Part shown: positions 1 through 8,341 of the stretch, one piece after another
Numbering within the stretch: position 1 is the stretch's first letter
Layout: the number at the start of each line of letters is the position of its first letter
Source of the DNA: Mycolicibacterium moriokaense
Lineage (GTDB): Bacteria; Actinomycetota; Actinomycetes; Mycobacteriales; Mycobacteriaceae
Assembly: GCF_010726085.1 (NCBI RefSeq)
Contig: NZ_AP022560.1
Coordinates: 124,001 to 188,000 of the forward strand
Length of the DNA: 64,000 nt
Direction: 5' to 3'
Translations under genes and position numbers: made by a program
The notes under the pieces: generated by a model
Told to the model about the DNA's origin: nothing
What the model saw: only the letters and a program-made list of their open reading frames with translations
Databases searched by the model: none

Positions 1-549
1 TACGGGTCGGCCCGCTACTCGGTACCGACCCGGCTGATCGGGACCAGCGTGGCCGTCGTGGTCGATCACGGCGCGGTGTGCCTGCTCGAGCCGGCCACCG
101 GGGTGGTCGTGGCCGAACACGAACTCATCGCACCCGGTGGCGCCTCAATCCTCGACGAGCATTACGACGGACCGCGGCCGGCACCGAACCGCGGACCACG
201 GCCCAAGACCACCGTGGAGAAGCAGTTCTGCGACCTCGGTGAAGACGCGCAGGCGTTCCTGGTCGGCGCTGCGGCGATCGGCAACACCCGACTGGCCTCG
301 GAGCTGGAGATCCTGCTCGCCCTGGGCGCCGCCCACGGTGAGCGGCAATTGGTGGCGGCACTGCACCGGGCGGTGGCGTTCCGGCGGTTCCGCGCCGCCG
401 ACGTGCGCTCCATCCTGGCCGCCGGCACCGGCGCCCCGCAGCCACGCGAAGCCGGGGATGCGTTGATCCTGGACCTGCCGGTCGCCCCGACCCGGTCTCT
501 GGAGGCCTACCGGGTCGCACCCGTCGCTGACGGTGAGGTGATGTCGTGA
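1..549 (+). CDS. istA: IS21 transposase IstA, C-terminal part
   Basis: The open frame enters from the left edge and ends at 549, giving the last 182 residues of IstA, the DDE-type integrase of IS21 elements that cuts and joins the transposon ends. The visible part is the Mu-transposase-type C-terminal domain: YGSARYSVPTRLIG at the window start, a conserved HELIAPGG segment and a helical tail. The catalytic DDE core is to the left of the window. Its stop overlaps the GTG start of istB (GTGA), the usual coupled arrangement in this family. Confidence 0.85.
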   Translation, partial: YGSARYSVPTRLIGTSVAVVVDHGAVCLLEPATGVVVAEHELIAPGGASILDEHYDGPRPAPNRGPRPKTTVEKQFCDLGEDAQAFLVGAAAIGNTRLASELEILLALGAAHGERQLVAALHRAVAFRRFRAADVRSILAAGTGAPQPREAGDALILDLPVAPTRSLEAYRVAPVADGEVMS

Positions 550-1357
550 CCAAGACAGCACCGTTGACCGATACCAAAACCATTGCACCCCCGTCGGTTC
601 CACCATTGGATGCCGATCTGGATGCCGGGCTGCGGCGGTTGAAGCTGGCGGCGATCCGGCGGACGGCACCGGAGGTGTTGATCACCGCCAAGACCCAACG
701 CTGGACCCTGAAGAGGTGCTGCGGACCCTGGTGGAGACCGAGCTGGCCGCTCGGGATGCTTCCAACGTCGTCAACCGGCTCAAGGCCGCCGCGTTCCCCG
801 TGCCCAAGACATTGGAGAGCTTCGATGTGGCCACATCGTCGATCCAACCGAAGGTGTTCGACTACCTGTCAAGTCTGGAATGGATACGCGCACAACGGAA
901 CCTGGCGATCATCGGCCCCGCCGGGACCGGCAAGAGCCACACGTTGATCGGGTTGGGGACCGCGGCGATCCACGCCGGCCTCAAGGTGCGTTACTTCGCC
1001 GCCGCCGACCTCGTGGAGACGCTCTACCGCGGGATGGCCGACAACACCGTCGGCAAGATCATCGAATCGCTGCTGCGAGTCGACCTCATCATTCTCGACG
1101 AGCTCGGCTTCGCACCACTGGATGACACCGGCACCCAGCTGTTGTTCCGGCTCGTCGCCGGCGCCTACGAACGCCGCTCCTTGGCCATCGGGTCGCACTG
1201 GCCCTTCGAACAATGGGGACGGTTCCTGCCCGAGCAGACCACCGCGGTCAGCATCCTCGACCGGCTCCTGCACCACGCCACCGTCGTCATCACCGACGGC
1301 CAGTCCTACCGCATGAAAGACGCCCAACACCGAAAGGAGAACGCCACCACAACCTAG
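546..1357 (+). pseudogene. istB: IS21 helper ATPase IstB, frameshifted near 704
   Basis: IstB is the AAA+ ATPase that organises IstA and the target DNA. The N-terminal part (from GTG at 546) reads LKLAAIRRTAPEVLITAKTQ and then leaves frame; the rest continues in another frame with Walker A GPAGTGKS, Walker B LIILDELGF and the family C-terminus ending ITDGQSYRMKDA. Restoring one G at about 704 (TGG GAC CCT GAA GAG) gives the uninterrupted sequence WDPEEVLRTLVETELAARD. The break is therefore a single-base deletion in a G run, either real inactivation or a sequencing error. Everything else looks intact. Confidence 0.8.
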
Positions 1358-1403
1358 GAATCACCGCACGGGGTGGGGACTTTTATCCGGCCACCAGCGG
1401 GGA

Positions 1404-1423
1404 CATCGAGTTGGCCATTGACA
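1404..1423. repeat. right terminal inverted repeat of the first IS21 element
   Basis: The last 20 bases of the element end in CATTGACA; read outward on the reverse strand they start TGTCAATGGCC. The flanking gene fragment picks up at 1,424. The matching left repeat is outside the window, so the call rests on the gene junction and the typical terminal bases. Confidence 0.6.
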
Positions 1424-1566
1424 GTGACTACGACGTCTGTATCTTGGCTGAGACGCTCCGCAATCACCGCGCCGGCCGTACCAGCTCCGATGACGATCAC
1501 CGAGTAGTTGCTCAAAGACAAAGCGTCCGCCGCGTCTTCCGAATCAACCCGAGTTTCATTACGCAT
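1424..1566 (-). pseudogene. GMC-family FAD oxidoreductase, N-terminal stub cut by the IS element
   Basis: Reading from ATG at 1,566 the protein starts MRNETRVDSEDAADALSLSN and goes on YSVIVIGAGTAGAVIAERLS, the Rossmann FAD-binding start of glucose-methanol-choline oxidoreductases (GxGxxG plus the following helix). After QDTDVVVT the frame runs into the terminal repeat of the IS21 element, so about 45 residues of a protein normally over 500 residues remain. The remainder must lie to the left of the IS, outside the window, or be deleted. No substrate can be inferred. Confidence 0.6.
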
Positions 1567-1674
1567 TTGACCGGTGGACACCTTCCCTGTAGTGATTTGG
1601 CGAGGCAATAGTGGTATCGATCGGCACACGCGTTGCCGATTGCTGGCATGAAGACGACCGACTCTTGCTGGCGG

Positions 1675-1983
1675 CTACACGCCCCACTTCGGAATCGGCT
1701 GCGTTCTCCTCACTCGGAAAATGTCCAAACCGTAGTCAGATCCGTGCCTACTGGCTGCCGCCCTCCGGAGGTGGGGATCGATGTTCCGATCATCGAGCTC
1801 ATCGACGGCGTTGAGCAGTTGTGCCGCCAATTGGCGCGCTTGAGGCGAGGTAAGCCCATCAATGGGTGCTCCCAGTACATAATCCTCCGGCGCGGTCCGC
1901 CGGACGCAGCCGTCGACTATTCGGTCATCGGCGTCTATCCACAGATCCGCCGCGCGGGATCCGGTGGCGGAAAGTGCCTGCAC
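1675..1983 (-). CDS. small hypothetical protein, possibly frameshifted
   Basis: A 102-residue reading frame starting at a GTG reads QALSATGSRAADLWIDADDR, then DGCVRRTAPEDYVLGAPIDGL and QARQLAAQLLNAVDELDD. The composition (short acidic helix, balanced charges) looks like a real small mycobacterial protein, and it resembles conserved hypothetical proteins I remember from mycobacteria, but I cannot name the family. The last 25 or so residues look non-native. A second open frame upstream on the same strand (2,185 to about 2,040, MLWDAFIGPQRRADHSATLA) may be its N-terminal part or another remnant. Function unknown. Confidence 0.3.
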   Translation of the reverse strand: MQALSATGSRAADLWIDADDRIVDGCVRRTAPEDYVLGAPIDGLTSPQARQLAAQLLNAVDELDDRNIDPHLRRAAASRHGSDYGLDIFRVRRTQPIPKWGV

Positions 1984-2192
1984 CAGCTGGAGATGGTCCC
2001 ATCACCGAGTTGTGGATAGCGGCTGATGGGCACCACCACGGCGGCGAAGTAAGCGTTTTCACGTCGTCGAGTGGCCTGTGGTCGAGAAGCTCGAACAGCT
2101 GGTTGACTGCCCTATTGACCACTTCCGCTAGTGTCGCTGAGTGGTCCGCCCGACGCTGCGGGCCGATAAACGCATCCCAAAGCATGGCCAGA

Positions 2193-3926
2193 TCAGCTGC
2201 TTGCTGCCGAGATGAGCACGCGTCCCGGCGTCGAGCCGGTGGACTTCATGCCAGATTCGAACGTGACCTCGCCATTGACCATAACGAGATCGATACCGAA
2301 AGCTGGTATCACCCTGCGGAACTCCCCGCCAGGCAGGTCACGAAGGACCTCGTACTTGTCGGGGTATCCGAGCTCGTTGGGATCGTAGATCATCAGGTCA
2401 GCGGCAAATCCCGGCAGCAGCACCCCCCTATCGGTCAAGTTCAGGATGCGCGACGGCAGCATGCTGAACTTGTGATGCAGCTCTTCGAGGGTGAATCGTT
2501 TCTCCTCTAGCGCAAGCCATTTCAACAGATCGGTGGAGAAGTTTCCTCCACTGAAGAAACGGATGTGCGCACCACCGTCGGATGTGCCGGCGATCACGCG
2601 CGGATGCTTGTACATCTTCTCGAAGAGTGCAGGATCCTGGCTCATCGATTGCACCGTGCGGAAATCCATGTCGCAGCGTGACTCGACGACGATGTCGAAG
2701 AACGCATCGACGACGTGTTTGCCTGATTCCTGCGCGATTTCGGCGAAGGTCTTACCGACCCTCGGATCCGTCATGTCTGGCAGGCGGATCAGTTTCAGCA
2801 GTTCGAACAAGCCGCCGGCGGAAGTCATGAGATCGACTGAATACTTCGCCTTGATCGCTTCTCGCCAGGACCGGTCGGTCGCCAATGTGACACGGGCGTC
2901 GATATCCTCGCCGAGTTCGGAGAATCGGGCGAATTCCGGTACGACATCCCAGCTGTTCCAGTCGAGCAGCCGGCTCTCATTCCAAGCCCGGAACGCCAGT
3001 GCTTGCGAATAACAATCGAGCCCTTCAGCTTCGCAGTGATCGAGCCAGTTCAGCACGCGATCGACCTCGCCGGGAATATGGTCGAACGGCACTAAGATGT
3101 TCTGAATGACCGGGCGCCCGGAGATCCGCGCGAGCTTCTCGGCAATGTGGTTGTTGTCGATCGCCATCGGCAGATCGACCAACGCCTGAATGATGCCGTA
3201 GTCCATCTCGCGCAGGACTTCGGCCAGGGCATATGCTGTCGACTCGTCGGCGGCGTCCGTTGGCATTGGCGCCCCGTGATCTTTGTGCGAGTTGAACTCG
3301 TTCAACTTCGAGAACGCAAAGCCAATTGCACCAGCTTCCAACGCTTCCCGGAGCAGACGCTTCATCTCGGACAGCTCCGCCTCGGTAGGGAGCCGGTCAC
3401 GGGCGTCTTCCGGAGAACCCATGACGAACATCATCAACGAGTTCAGCGGTATGTAGCTCGCCACGTTGACGCCCTTGCTCAAACCCCTGACGACCTCAAA
3501 CCATTCGGGGAATGATTCCCATGTGAACGGCAACGCCTCGCGCAACGCCGCGGTCGGGATTTGCTCGGTGGTTTCCATCATGCCCATATAGCGTTCCTGC
3601 ACCGCCTTGTCCTGCTTGCAGGGGGAGAATCCGAACCCGCAGTTAGACACCACAGCGGTCGTCATGCCGTGGTAGCCAGACGGGGTGCAATAGGGGTCCC
3701 AGAAGATTGCGGCGTCGTAGTGGGTATGCACGTCGATGACGCCAGGGGCGACGATTCGGCCCGCCGCGTTGACGATGCGTGTGGCGGTGGCGCTGCCCAG
3801 CCCGCCGATCCGTGCGATCTTGCCGTCGCGGATCGCGATGTCGGTGATTTTGCGGGGCGTATTCGTCCCGTCGATGAGTGTGCCGCCTTTGATGATTACG
3901 TCGTAAGTGGTTCCGTTGTTCGTCAC
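2193..3926 (-). CDS. N-acyl-D-amino-acid deacylase-like amidohydrolase
   Basis: This 577-residue protein is a metal-dependent amidohydrolase of the D-aminoacylase/Amidohydro_3 type. The N-terminal beta-sandwich and first metal motif are clear: IIKGGTLIDGTNTPRKITD, then APGVIDVHTHYDAAIFWDP with the HxH pair; GMTTAVVSNCGFGFSPC supplies the conserved Cys/Gly loop, and GTSDGGAHIRFF near residue 470 gives the late Asp. Full length for the family. It is the last gene of a tight leftward group with a ferredoxin and a P450 (24 nt behind the ferredoxin). The family removes N-acyl groups or hydrolyses related amides; in mycobacteria such proteins are often next to lipid or steroid catabolic genes, so the actual substrate is open. 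Confidence 0.8.
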   Translation of the reverse strand: MTNNGTTYDVIIKGGTLIDGTNTPRKITDIAIRDGKIARIGGLGSATATRIVNAAGRIVAPGVIDVHTHYDAAIFWDPYCTPSGYHGMTTAVVSNCGFGFSPCKQDKAVQERYMGMMETTEQIPTAALREALPFTWESFPEWFEVVRGLSKGVNVASYIPLNSLMMFVMGSPEDARDRLPTEAELSEMKRLLREALEAGAIGFAFSKLNEFNSHKDHGAPMPTDAADESTAYALAEVLREMDYGIIQALVDLPMAIDNNHIAEKLARISGRPVIQNILVPFDHIPGEVDRVLNWLDHCEAEGLDCYSQALAFRAWNESRLLDWNSWDVVPEFARFSELGEDIDARVTLATDRSWREAIKAKYSVDLMTSAGGLFELLKLIRLPDMTDPRVGKTFAEIAQESGKHVVDAFFDIVVESRCDMDFRTVQSMSQDPALFEKMYKHPRVIAGTSDGGAHIRFFSGGNFSTDLLKWLALEEKRFTLEELHHKFSMLPSRILNLTDRGVLLPGFAADLMIYDPNELGYPDKYEVLRDLPGGEFRRVIPAFGIDLVMVNGEVTFESGMKSTGSTPGRVLISAASS

Positions 3927-3950
3927 TATCTCTCCTTTAGATTCTCTGGG

Positions 3951-4160
3951 CTATGCCGACGGATTCGACGAAGAGTCCATGATCGTGATCGCCATGCTCG
4001 GGCAGGCGGACTCCATCCGCTCTGCCACCTCGTCTGCGAGGACGGCAACGGTTACCACCAGAGCGACGCCGTCACCGTCGAAATCAACCGCCGATTCATC
4101 GATTCCGGCGCAAACTCTCGATCCCTGACAGAGGTTCTCGTCGATGGCGATGCGTTTCAT
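3951..4160 (-). CDS. ferredoxin, single cluster, P450 partner
   Basis: A 69-residue acidic protein starting MKRIAIDENLCQGSRVCAG. The cysteine pattern is C-x5-C near the N-terminus and a CP pair near the C-terminus (ESACPSMAITI), as in actinobacterial [3Fe-4S]-type ferredoxins, where the residue that would be the second cluster cysteine is replaced. Such ferredoxins carry electrons to P450s. Its ATG overlaps the TGA of the upstream P450 by one base (TGATG), so the two are translationally coupled and most likely work together. No ferredoxin reductase is visible in the window. Confidence 0.85.
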   Translation of the reverse strand: MKRIAIDENLCQGSRVCAGIDESAVDFDGDGVALVVTVAVLADEVAERMESACPSMAITIMDSSSNPSA

Positions 4161-5611
4161 CAGCTACTTGCCTTATGGCGGTGTCGGATTCGAGCAGGCA
4201 ACCCGCCTTTCAATCCGACGCTGAGGTGGAACTGGTGTCGCGGTGTCCACCCGGGTCGGGGCCGGAGCTCGAAACGCTGGGCGATCTTCGTCAACACAAA
4301 CTGCGCTTCAAGGTATGCCAGTCCGACACCGATACAGTGTCGGGGGCCGCCCCCAAACATCACGAACTGGAACCGATGTTGGTTGTCCTTGCGCTTATCG
4401 AGCCAACGCATCGGGTCGTATCGATCCGGTCGATCCCACAACGCGGGATGCCGATTGAGGGTGTAGGCACTCACGCCGACCTGGCTGCCGGCCGGAATGC
4501 TGTAACCGGCGATCTCATCGTCCGCCAGCGCCTGCCGGGTGAGCAGCAGTGCTCCCTGTATGCGTTGCGCCTCGTCGAAAGCGGCTCGGGCAAAGGGCAA
4601 TTTGGTCAAGTCGTTGAACGAGTCGAAGTCTCCGACGTACTGGTCCGCCTCGGCTTGCAACGCCTCTGTCGCTTCCGGATTCCGCGAGAGCATAGCCACA
4701 GTCCACGCCAGCGCTGACGCCGTCGTGTCGAAGCCGCCAAACCATAGACCCAAGAGTTGGTCCACCAGATTCTCATGCTCCAGCGGATCGCCATCAGCTG
4801 CACCGATATTGAGAAGAGCGTTGAGCACGTCACCGGCCTCGGTCGGATTGGCTCGGCGATCAGCGATCGCTTCCTCGATACGCGCACGGATCGCCTTGAA
4901 GGCCTGCGCGCCCGCGCGCGAATGAGGAACGGGAACCCACGACGGCGCCCAGAAGGTGAGCATCAAGCCGCCCATATAATCGGTCAGAACCCGGAAGTGG
5001 TCGATGAGTTCCGGTACGTCGTCATCGGAGATTGACGAGGAGAACATCGATCGCTGGATGGCCGTCATCGTGAGAATGGACAGCTCGCGATAAAGGTCTA
5101 CCTCCTGACCCGAATCGGCCAGGGCTTCCCAGCGGACCAAGACGTCATCTACGGCGTCTCGCAGTATCTTGGCCAGCCCGTTGAGATTTCGGCGTGAGAA
5201 AGCTGGGTTGAGCGCCTTACGGTTGCGCTGCCACGGCTCGCCATCGGCCACCGGGATGCTCTCGCCCAGCGCCGGCACCAACGCTCGCGACATCACTCCC
5301 TTGTGATAGCGGTTGTAGTCCAGCAGCCAACTACCGACGAACTCCGGATCGTTGATGACGGTGGTGCCGCCGGGCCCCAGAGGCAACGAATAGATGTCGC
5401 CGTATCGCGCAACGCAATCGCTGAGCAGTTGAAACGGATCTCGTGCCCGGGCTGCCATAAGGGCAAGACGAACGGTTCCCGGCCCAGGCGCACGATCATG
5501 CCCCGTCGTGCGTGACCGGATGGCGCCAGGGGCGCGACGAGAGTCAGGGGGCTCAGTGACTGCCAAGGGTTTCCTACACCTACCTCGTTGTACGGCGTTG
5601 ATCGCGCTCAT
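4160..5611 (-). CDS. cytochrome P450
   Basis: A class I bacterial P450 of up to 483 residues. The I-helix oxygen-activation motif reads WFGGFDTTAS, the ExxR region DEAQRIQ, and the haem loop FVMFGGGPRHCIGVGLA with the axial Cys. It is followed without a gap by its ferredoxin. The start is uncertain: the ATG at 5,611 lies inside the terminal repeat of an IS21 element, so the first residues (MSAINAVQRG) are transposon-derived. A TTG at 5,566 preceded by GTAGGAAA gives a more natural N-terminus (AVTEPPDSRRAPG). Either the native start was replaced by the IS or the gene keeps the TTG start. The family oxidises hydrophobic substrates; the exact one is unknown. Confidence 0.85.
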   Translation of the reverse strand: MSAINAVQRGRCRKPLAVTEPPDSRRAPGAIRSRTTGHDRAPGPGTVRLALMAARARDPFQLLSDCVARYGDIYSLPLGPGGTTVINDPEFVGSWLLDYNRYHKGVMSRALVPALGESIPVADGEPWQRNRKALNPAFSRRNLNGLAKILRDAVDDVLVRWEALADSGQEVDLYRELSILTMTAIQRSMFSSSISDDDVPELIDHFRVLTDYMGGLMLTFWAPSWVPVPHSRAGAQAFKAIRARIEEAIADRRANPTEAGDVLNALLNIGAADGDPLEHENLVDQLLGLWFGGFDTTASALAWTVAMLSRNPEATEALQAEADQYVGDFDSFNDLTKLPFARAAFDEAQRIQGALLLTRQALADDEIAGYSIPAGSQVGVSAYTLNRHPALWDRPDRYDPMRWLDKRKDNQHRFQFVMFGGGPRHCIGVGLAYLEAQFVLTKIAQRFELRPRPGWTPRHQFHLSVGLKGGLPARIRHRHKASS

Positions 5612-5650
5612 CGAAAGTCCTCAGGTGTGCTCGCCGAAATTCCTCACCTG
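5589..5650. repeat. left terminal inverted-repeat region of the second IS21 element
   Basis: About 60 bases that align, imperfectly and inverted, with 7,950-8,008. They include CGTTGATCGCGCTC and two copies of a CGAAA(G/T)TCCTCA-type unit. The region contains the upstream ATG assigned to the P450. Confidence 0.5.
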
Positions 5651-5660
5651 TGAGCAGCGC

Positions 5661-6514
5661 TCAGTGTAGTTGTTGGCGGTTGCCGGTGGTGGTTCGGCGC
5701 AGGGTTTCGGCGGCTGCTTGGTGGTCGCGTAGTCGGTAGGACTCGCCGTCGAGGTTGATGACCACCGAGCGGTGCAGTAGGCGGTCGAGCATGGCGGCGG
5801 CGACGGTGGTGTCGCCGAGGATGTCGCCCCATGCACCCACCCCGCGGTTGGTGGTGATGACGATGCTGGTCTTCAAATAGCGTTGGGAGACAACCTGAAA
5901 CAACGCTGAGGCGGCCTCGGCTGGTAGCGGCAGGTAGCCCAGTTCGTCGATCACCAGCAGTGTTGGGCCGGCGTAGAACCGCATGGTGGTGGCCCAGCGT
6001 CCTTCGATCGCGGCGCGGTGGCAACGGGCGGCCAGATCCGCGGCGGTGGTGAAGTAGGTCCGGTAGCCGGCGTGGGCTGCGGCTCGGGCAAGTCCCACGC
6101 TGAGGTGCGTCTTGCCGGTGCCTGGTGGGCCGATGAGCAGGATGTTGGTCGCTGATTCCAGGTAGCGACAGGTGCCCAACTCATCGATGAGCTTGCGGTC
6201 GATCCCGGCGGCGGCATCGACATCGAAATCGGCGAGGGTGGCCGGGTGGGCAGGCAGGCGAACCGCAACCGGCCCGCCAGCCGGCGCGCGGTGCTGGCCT
6301 CGACTTCGACGGCCAGTAGTCGCTCCAAGGCAACGGTGAGCGAGAGTCCTTCGGCGCTGGCCTGGTCCAAGACGGCGGGTAAGGCTTCGGCTGCGGCGGC
6401 TAGTTTGAGCTCGGCCAGATGCGAGCGCAGTTGTTGATAGCGGCTTGCGGCTGTCGACGGTGCTTCCTCGGCGGTGGTCGTGGTGGTTTTCGGGGTGCGT
6501 GGGGTGGGGGTCAT
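5661..6514 (-). pseudogene. istB: IS21 helper ATPase IstB, frameshifted near 6,250
   Basis: Starts at ATG 6,514, overlapping the istA stop by ATGA. The N-terminal helix reads YQQLRSHLAELKLAAAAEAL and runs to RLRFACLPT, where frame is lost; the continuation PATLADFDVDAAAGIDRKLI, Walker A GPPGTGKT, Walker B LLVIDELGYLP and the C-terminus DGESYRLRDH is in the next frame. Restoring one C in the run near 6,250 (CTG CCC ACC CCG GCC) joins them perfectly. The long unbroken frame extending upstream to 6,830 is not the gene start; it is antisense-like readthrough of istA. Confidence 0.8.
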
Positions 6515-7861
6515 TGGATGGTCCTGTTCTGGGCGGCCCGCTCGTAGGCGGACAGGTCGATGACGGTGGAATCGGTTGATGGAGGTGATGCTTGGACTGT
6601 TTCGGCATCGAGCCGCAGTAGTTGTGCGGCAGCGACTTTGGCTGCTGGGCCGGGTGGGATGCGTTCTTTGCGGCGGTGCGGTCGTCCGGTGGTGGCGGTG
6701 GCCATCGCGGCGGTGTCGAGAGCGATGACATGGCCGCTGTCTCGCACCATGACACCGAGCCCGTCGGCGGGCATCTGGTGTCGGGCGATAACGATCCCGC
6801 TGGCGGTGGCGATGTCGCAGAACTGGCCACCGACAGGATGGCTGACCACGACCTGAGCCGCCGCCAGTTCCGGGGGCACCGAGTAACGGTTACCGCGGTA
6901 GGACACCAACGCTTGCCGTGACGCGGTGCGGGTCTCCGACACGATCACCGGGTACGGCACGGCTGGTGTAGGCGCCAGCGGCTCGGTGGTGGCCACCACA
7001 GCGACCGAGGACCGGCCCTCGGCGGTGGCCCGCAGCCGGGTGTCGCCGCGCACCCGCGCGAAGCGGTCCACGCTGACCTGAGCCGCCTCCACGGTGGCCT
7101 CGTCAGCCAGGGTGCGCCACCAGCGTTGTGCGGCAGTGTGATTGACCTTCTCCACCACACCCTTACGGTTGCCGCGCCGAGGCGGGCAGATCGCCACCGC
7201 CACCCCGTAGTGCTTGGCGACTCCGGCGAACGACGCGGTCACCCGACCCGAGCCGGGGTCACATACCGTGGCCATCCGGTCGAAGCGCCACACCCGTGTG
7301 ACGCCGCCCAGGCCTCGGGTCACCCGGTCGAGGCCGGCGACCAGGTGCGGCTGGTCTTCCGAGGGTGCCAGCGCTGCGCGCCACTTGCCCGAATGCGCCA
7401 GCGAGCCCACCAGCAGATGCGCGGTCTTGCCCCATCCCCAGGATTGCGGCGGATCGGGCAATTCCAGCCAGTCCCATTGGGTTTCATCACCGGGCTCGTG
7501 CGGGATCACCGCGTTCGGACGCTGCGTGGCCGTGCGGCACGCCTCACACCGGGCGTAGATTGCGGGCCCGGATATTGCGCGTCAAGCTCTGATACGACAG
7601 GCCGAACCCCAGCTGCTCGAGCTCGTCGAGCAGGGTACGCGCCCACAGGTGCGGGTCCTCGGTCAACCTCGCGGCGACGTAATCGACGAACGGATCGAAC
7701 GGATCGGGTACGGAGCGGGCCCGAACCCCCGGTTCGCCGTCACCGTTGAGATATTTGCGGACCGTCTTGCGGTCGAAGCCGGTGTGGCGGGCGATCGCTG
7801 AGATCGACCAGCCACGACGGCGTAGGGCATGTACTTCCAAGTCGTCCTCCCATGTGAGCAT
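6511..7861 (-). pseudogene. istA: IS21 transposase IstA, broken near 7,545
   Basis: The start at ATG 7,861 follows AGGAGG. The N-terminal HTH reads LRRRGWSISAIARHTGFDRK, and the first part ends ...NIRARNLRPV then a stop. The second part, from about 7,545 in another frame, carries the DDE core: ETQWDWLELP (first Asp), ATVCDPGSGRV, GNRKGVVEKVNHTAAQRWW (Glu) and the Mu-type C-terminal domain SYRGNRYSVPPEL. Inserting a TG pair into GTGTGAGG restores the expected RPVCEACRTATQRPNA. So one dinucleotide loss separates two otherwise intact halves. Confidence 0.8.
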
Positions 7862-7949
7862 GAGAAAGCGGGCCTCCTTCGATGGAACTACTGGCGTCAG
7901 ACACCAGCAGCTTCGAGGGAGGCCCGCCCTTCTCGGCGGAGCCACACGG

Positions 7950-8008
7950 ATGGGGAATTTCGATGAGCGTCAGTGGGGAATTTCAGCGAGCGCGGTCAAC
8001 GTCGATCA
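7950..8008. repeat. right terminal inverted-repeat region of the second IS21 element
   Basis: It contains two copies of GGGGAATTTC(A/G) spaced about 25 bases apart and ends GGTCAACGTCGATCA. The region matches the left end in inverted orientation. Boundaries are estimated to within about 10 bases. Confidence 0.5.
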
Positions 8009-8133
8009 GCGAGATGCTCGCCTGCGACTATATTACGCGAAGTGGGCGCGCTCAATAGCTCATCTACCACTATTCGTAGAGCATGGCCCTCATCTGTTGC
8101 GCAGGAAACGGCTCTCACAAGGATTCATGCGCG

Positions 8134-8205
8134 AGCATCCAATTTGAGGAAGGCGAGTACACCTACGTGGCGGTGCCGTCGATGAACATGCCCGAGGGCT
8201 ACTGA
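8134..8205 (+). pseudogene. possible C-terminal remnant of an unknown gene
   Basis: The 333 bases between the second IS21 element and the aldehyde dehydrogenase hold no complete gene. One short frame ends EEGEYTYVAVPSMNMPEGY before a TGA; the composition looks protein-like and it lies just outside the IS end, as expected for a gene beheaded by insertion. I do not recognise the family, and chance is possible. The remaining 130 bases to 8,341 show nothing I can name. Confidence 0.25.
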
Positions 8206-8341
8206 ACGGAACGTATAGCGATAGCAGGTCACGCAGCGCAGCCGGTGATCAGCAGGCTGGATGCAAGCCAGCAACCGCGGAGGAACTCCGGAGGTGACGT
8301 TGGCGATGCTTGCGTTCTGGCCGGGAAAACCCGCAGCCCTA

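Larger units (their letters stand above)
1..1423 (+). mobile_element. IS21-family insertion sequence, 5' part outside the window
   Basis: Two overlapping genes in istA-istB order followed by a terminal sequence define the right part of an IS21-type element. The right terminus is placed at 1,423 because the reverse strand from there begins TGTCAATGGCCAACTC, with the TG...CA ends usual for the family, and because the reading frame of a GMC oxidoreductase resumes immediately outside it. The left end and target duplication lie outside the window. It differs clearly from the second IS21 element at 5.6-8.0 kb. Confidence 0.75.
5589..8008 (-). mobile_element. second IS21-family element, degenerate
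   Basis: IstA and istB frames on the minus strand are bracketed by related inverted sequences. The left end (from about 5,589) reads TGTACGGCGTTGATCGCGCT, and the reverse complement of the right end (from about 8,008) TGATCGACGTTGACCGCGCT. Further in, copies of GAAATTCC(C/T)CAC occur at both ends, like the multiple terminal sites of IS21. No target duplication is evident, which suggests an old insertion. Both genes carry frame breaks, so the copy is probably immobile if the sequence is correct. It sits directly against the 5' end of the P450 gene. Confidence 0.65.

Noticed and set aside
546..1357. Programmed frameshifting to make IstB
   Set aside because: No slippery heptamer or stimulatory structure was seen, and IS21 istB is normally a single frame; a simple base loss explains it.
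5661..6830. A 389-residue frame covering istB and part of istA
   Set aside because: The first half is low-complexity Pro/Ser/Arg sequence in the wrong frame of istA; the true istB start is at 6,514 with a frameshift.
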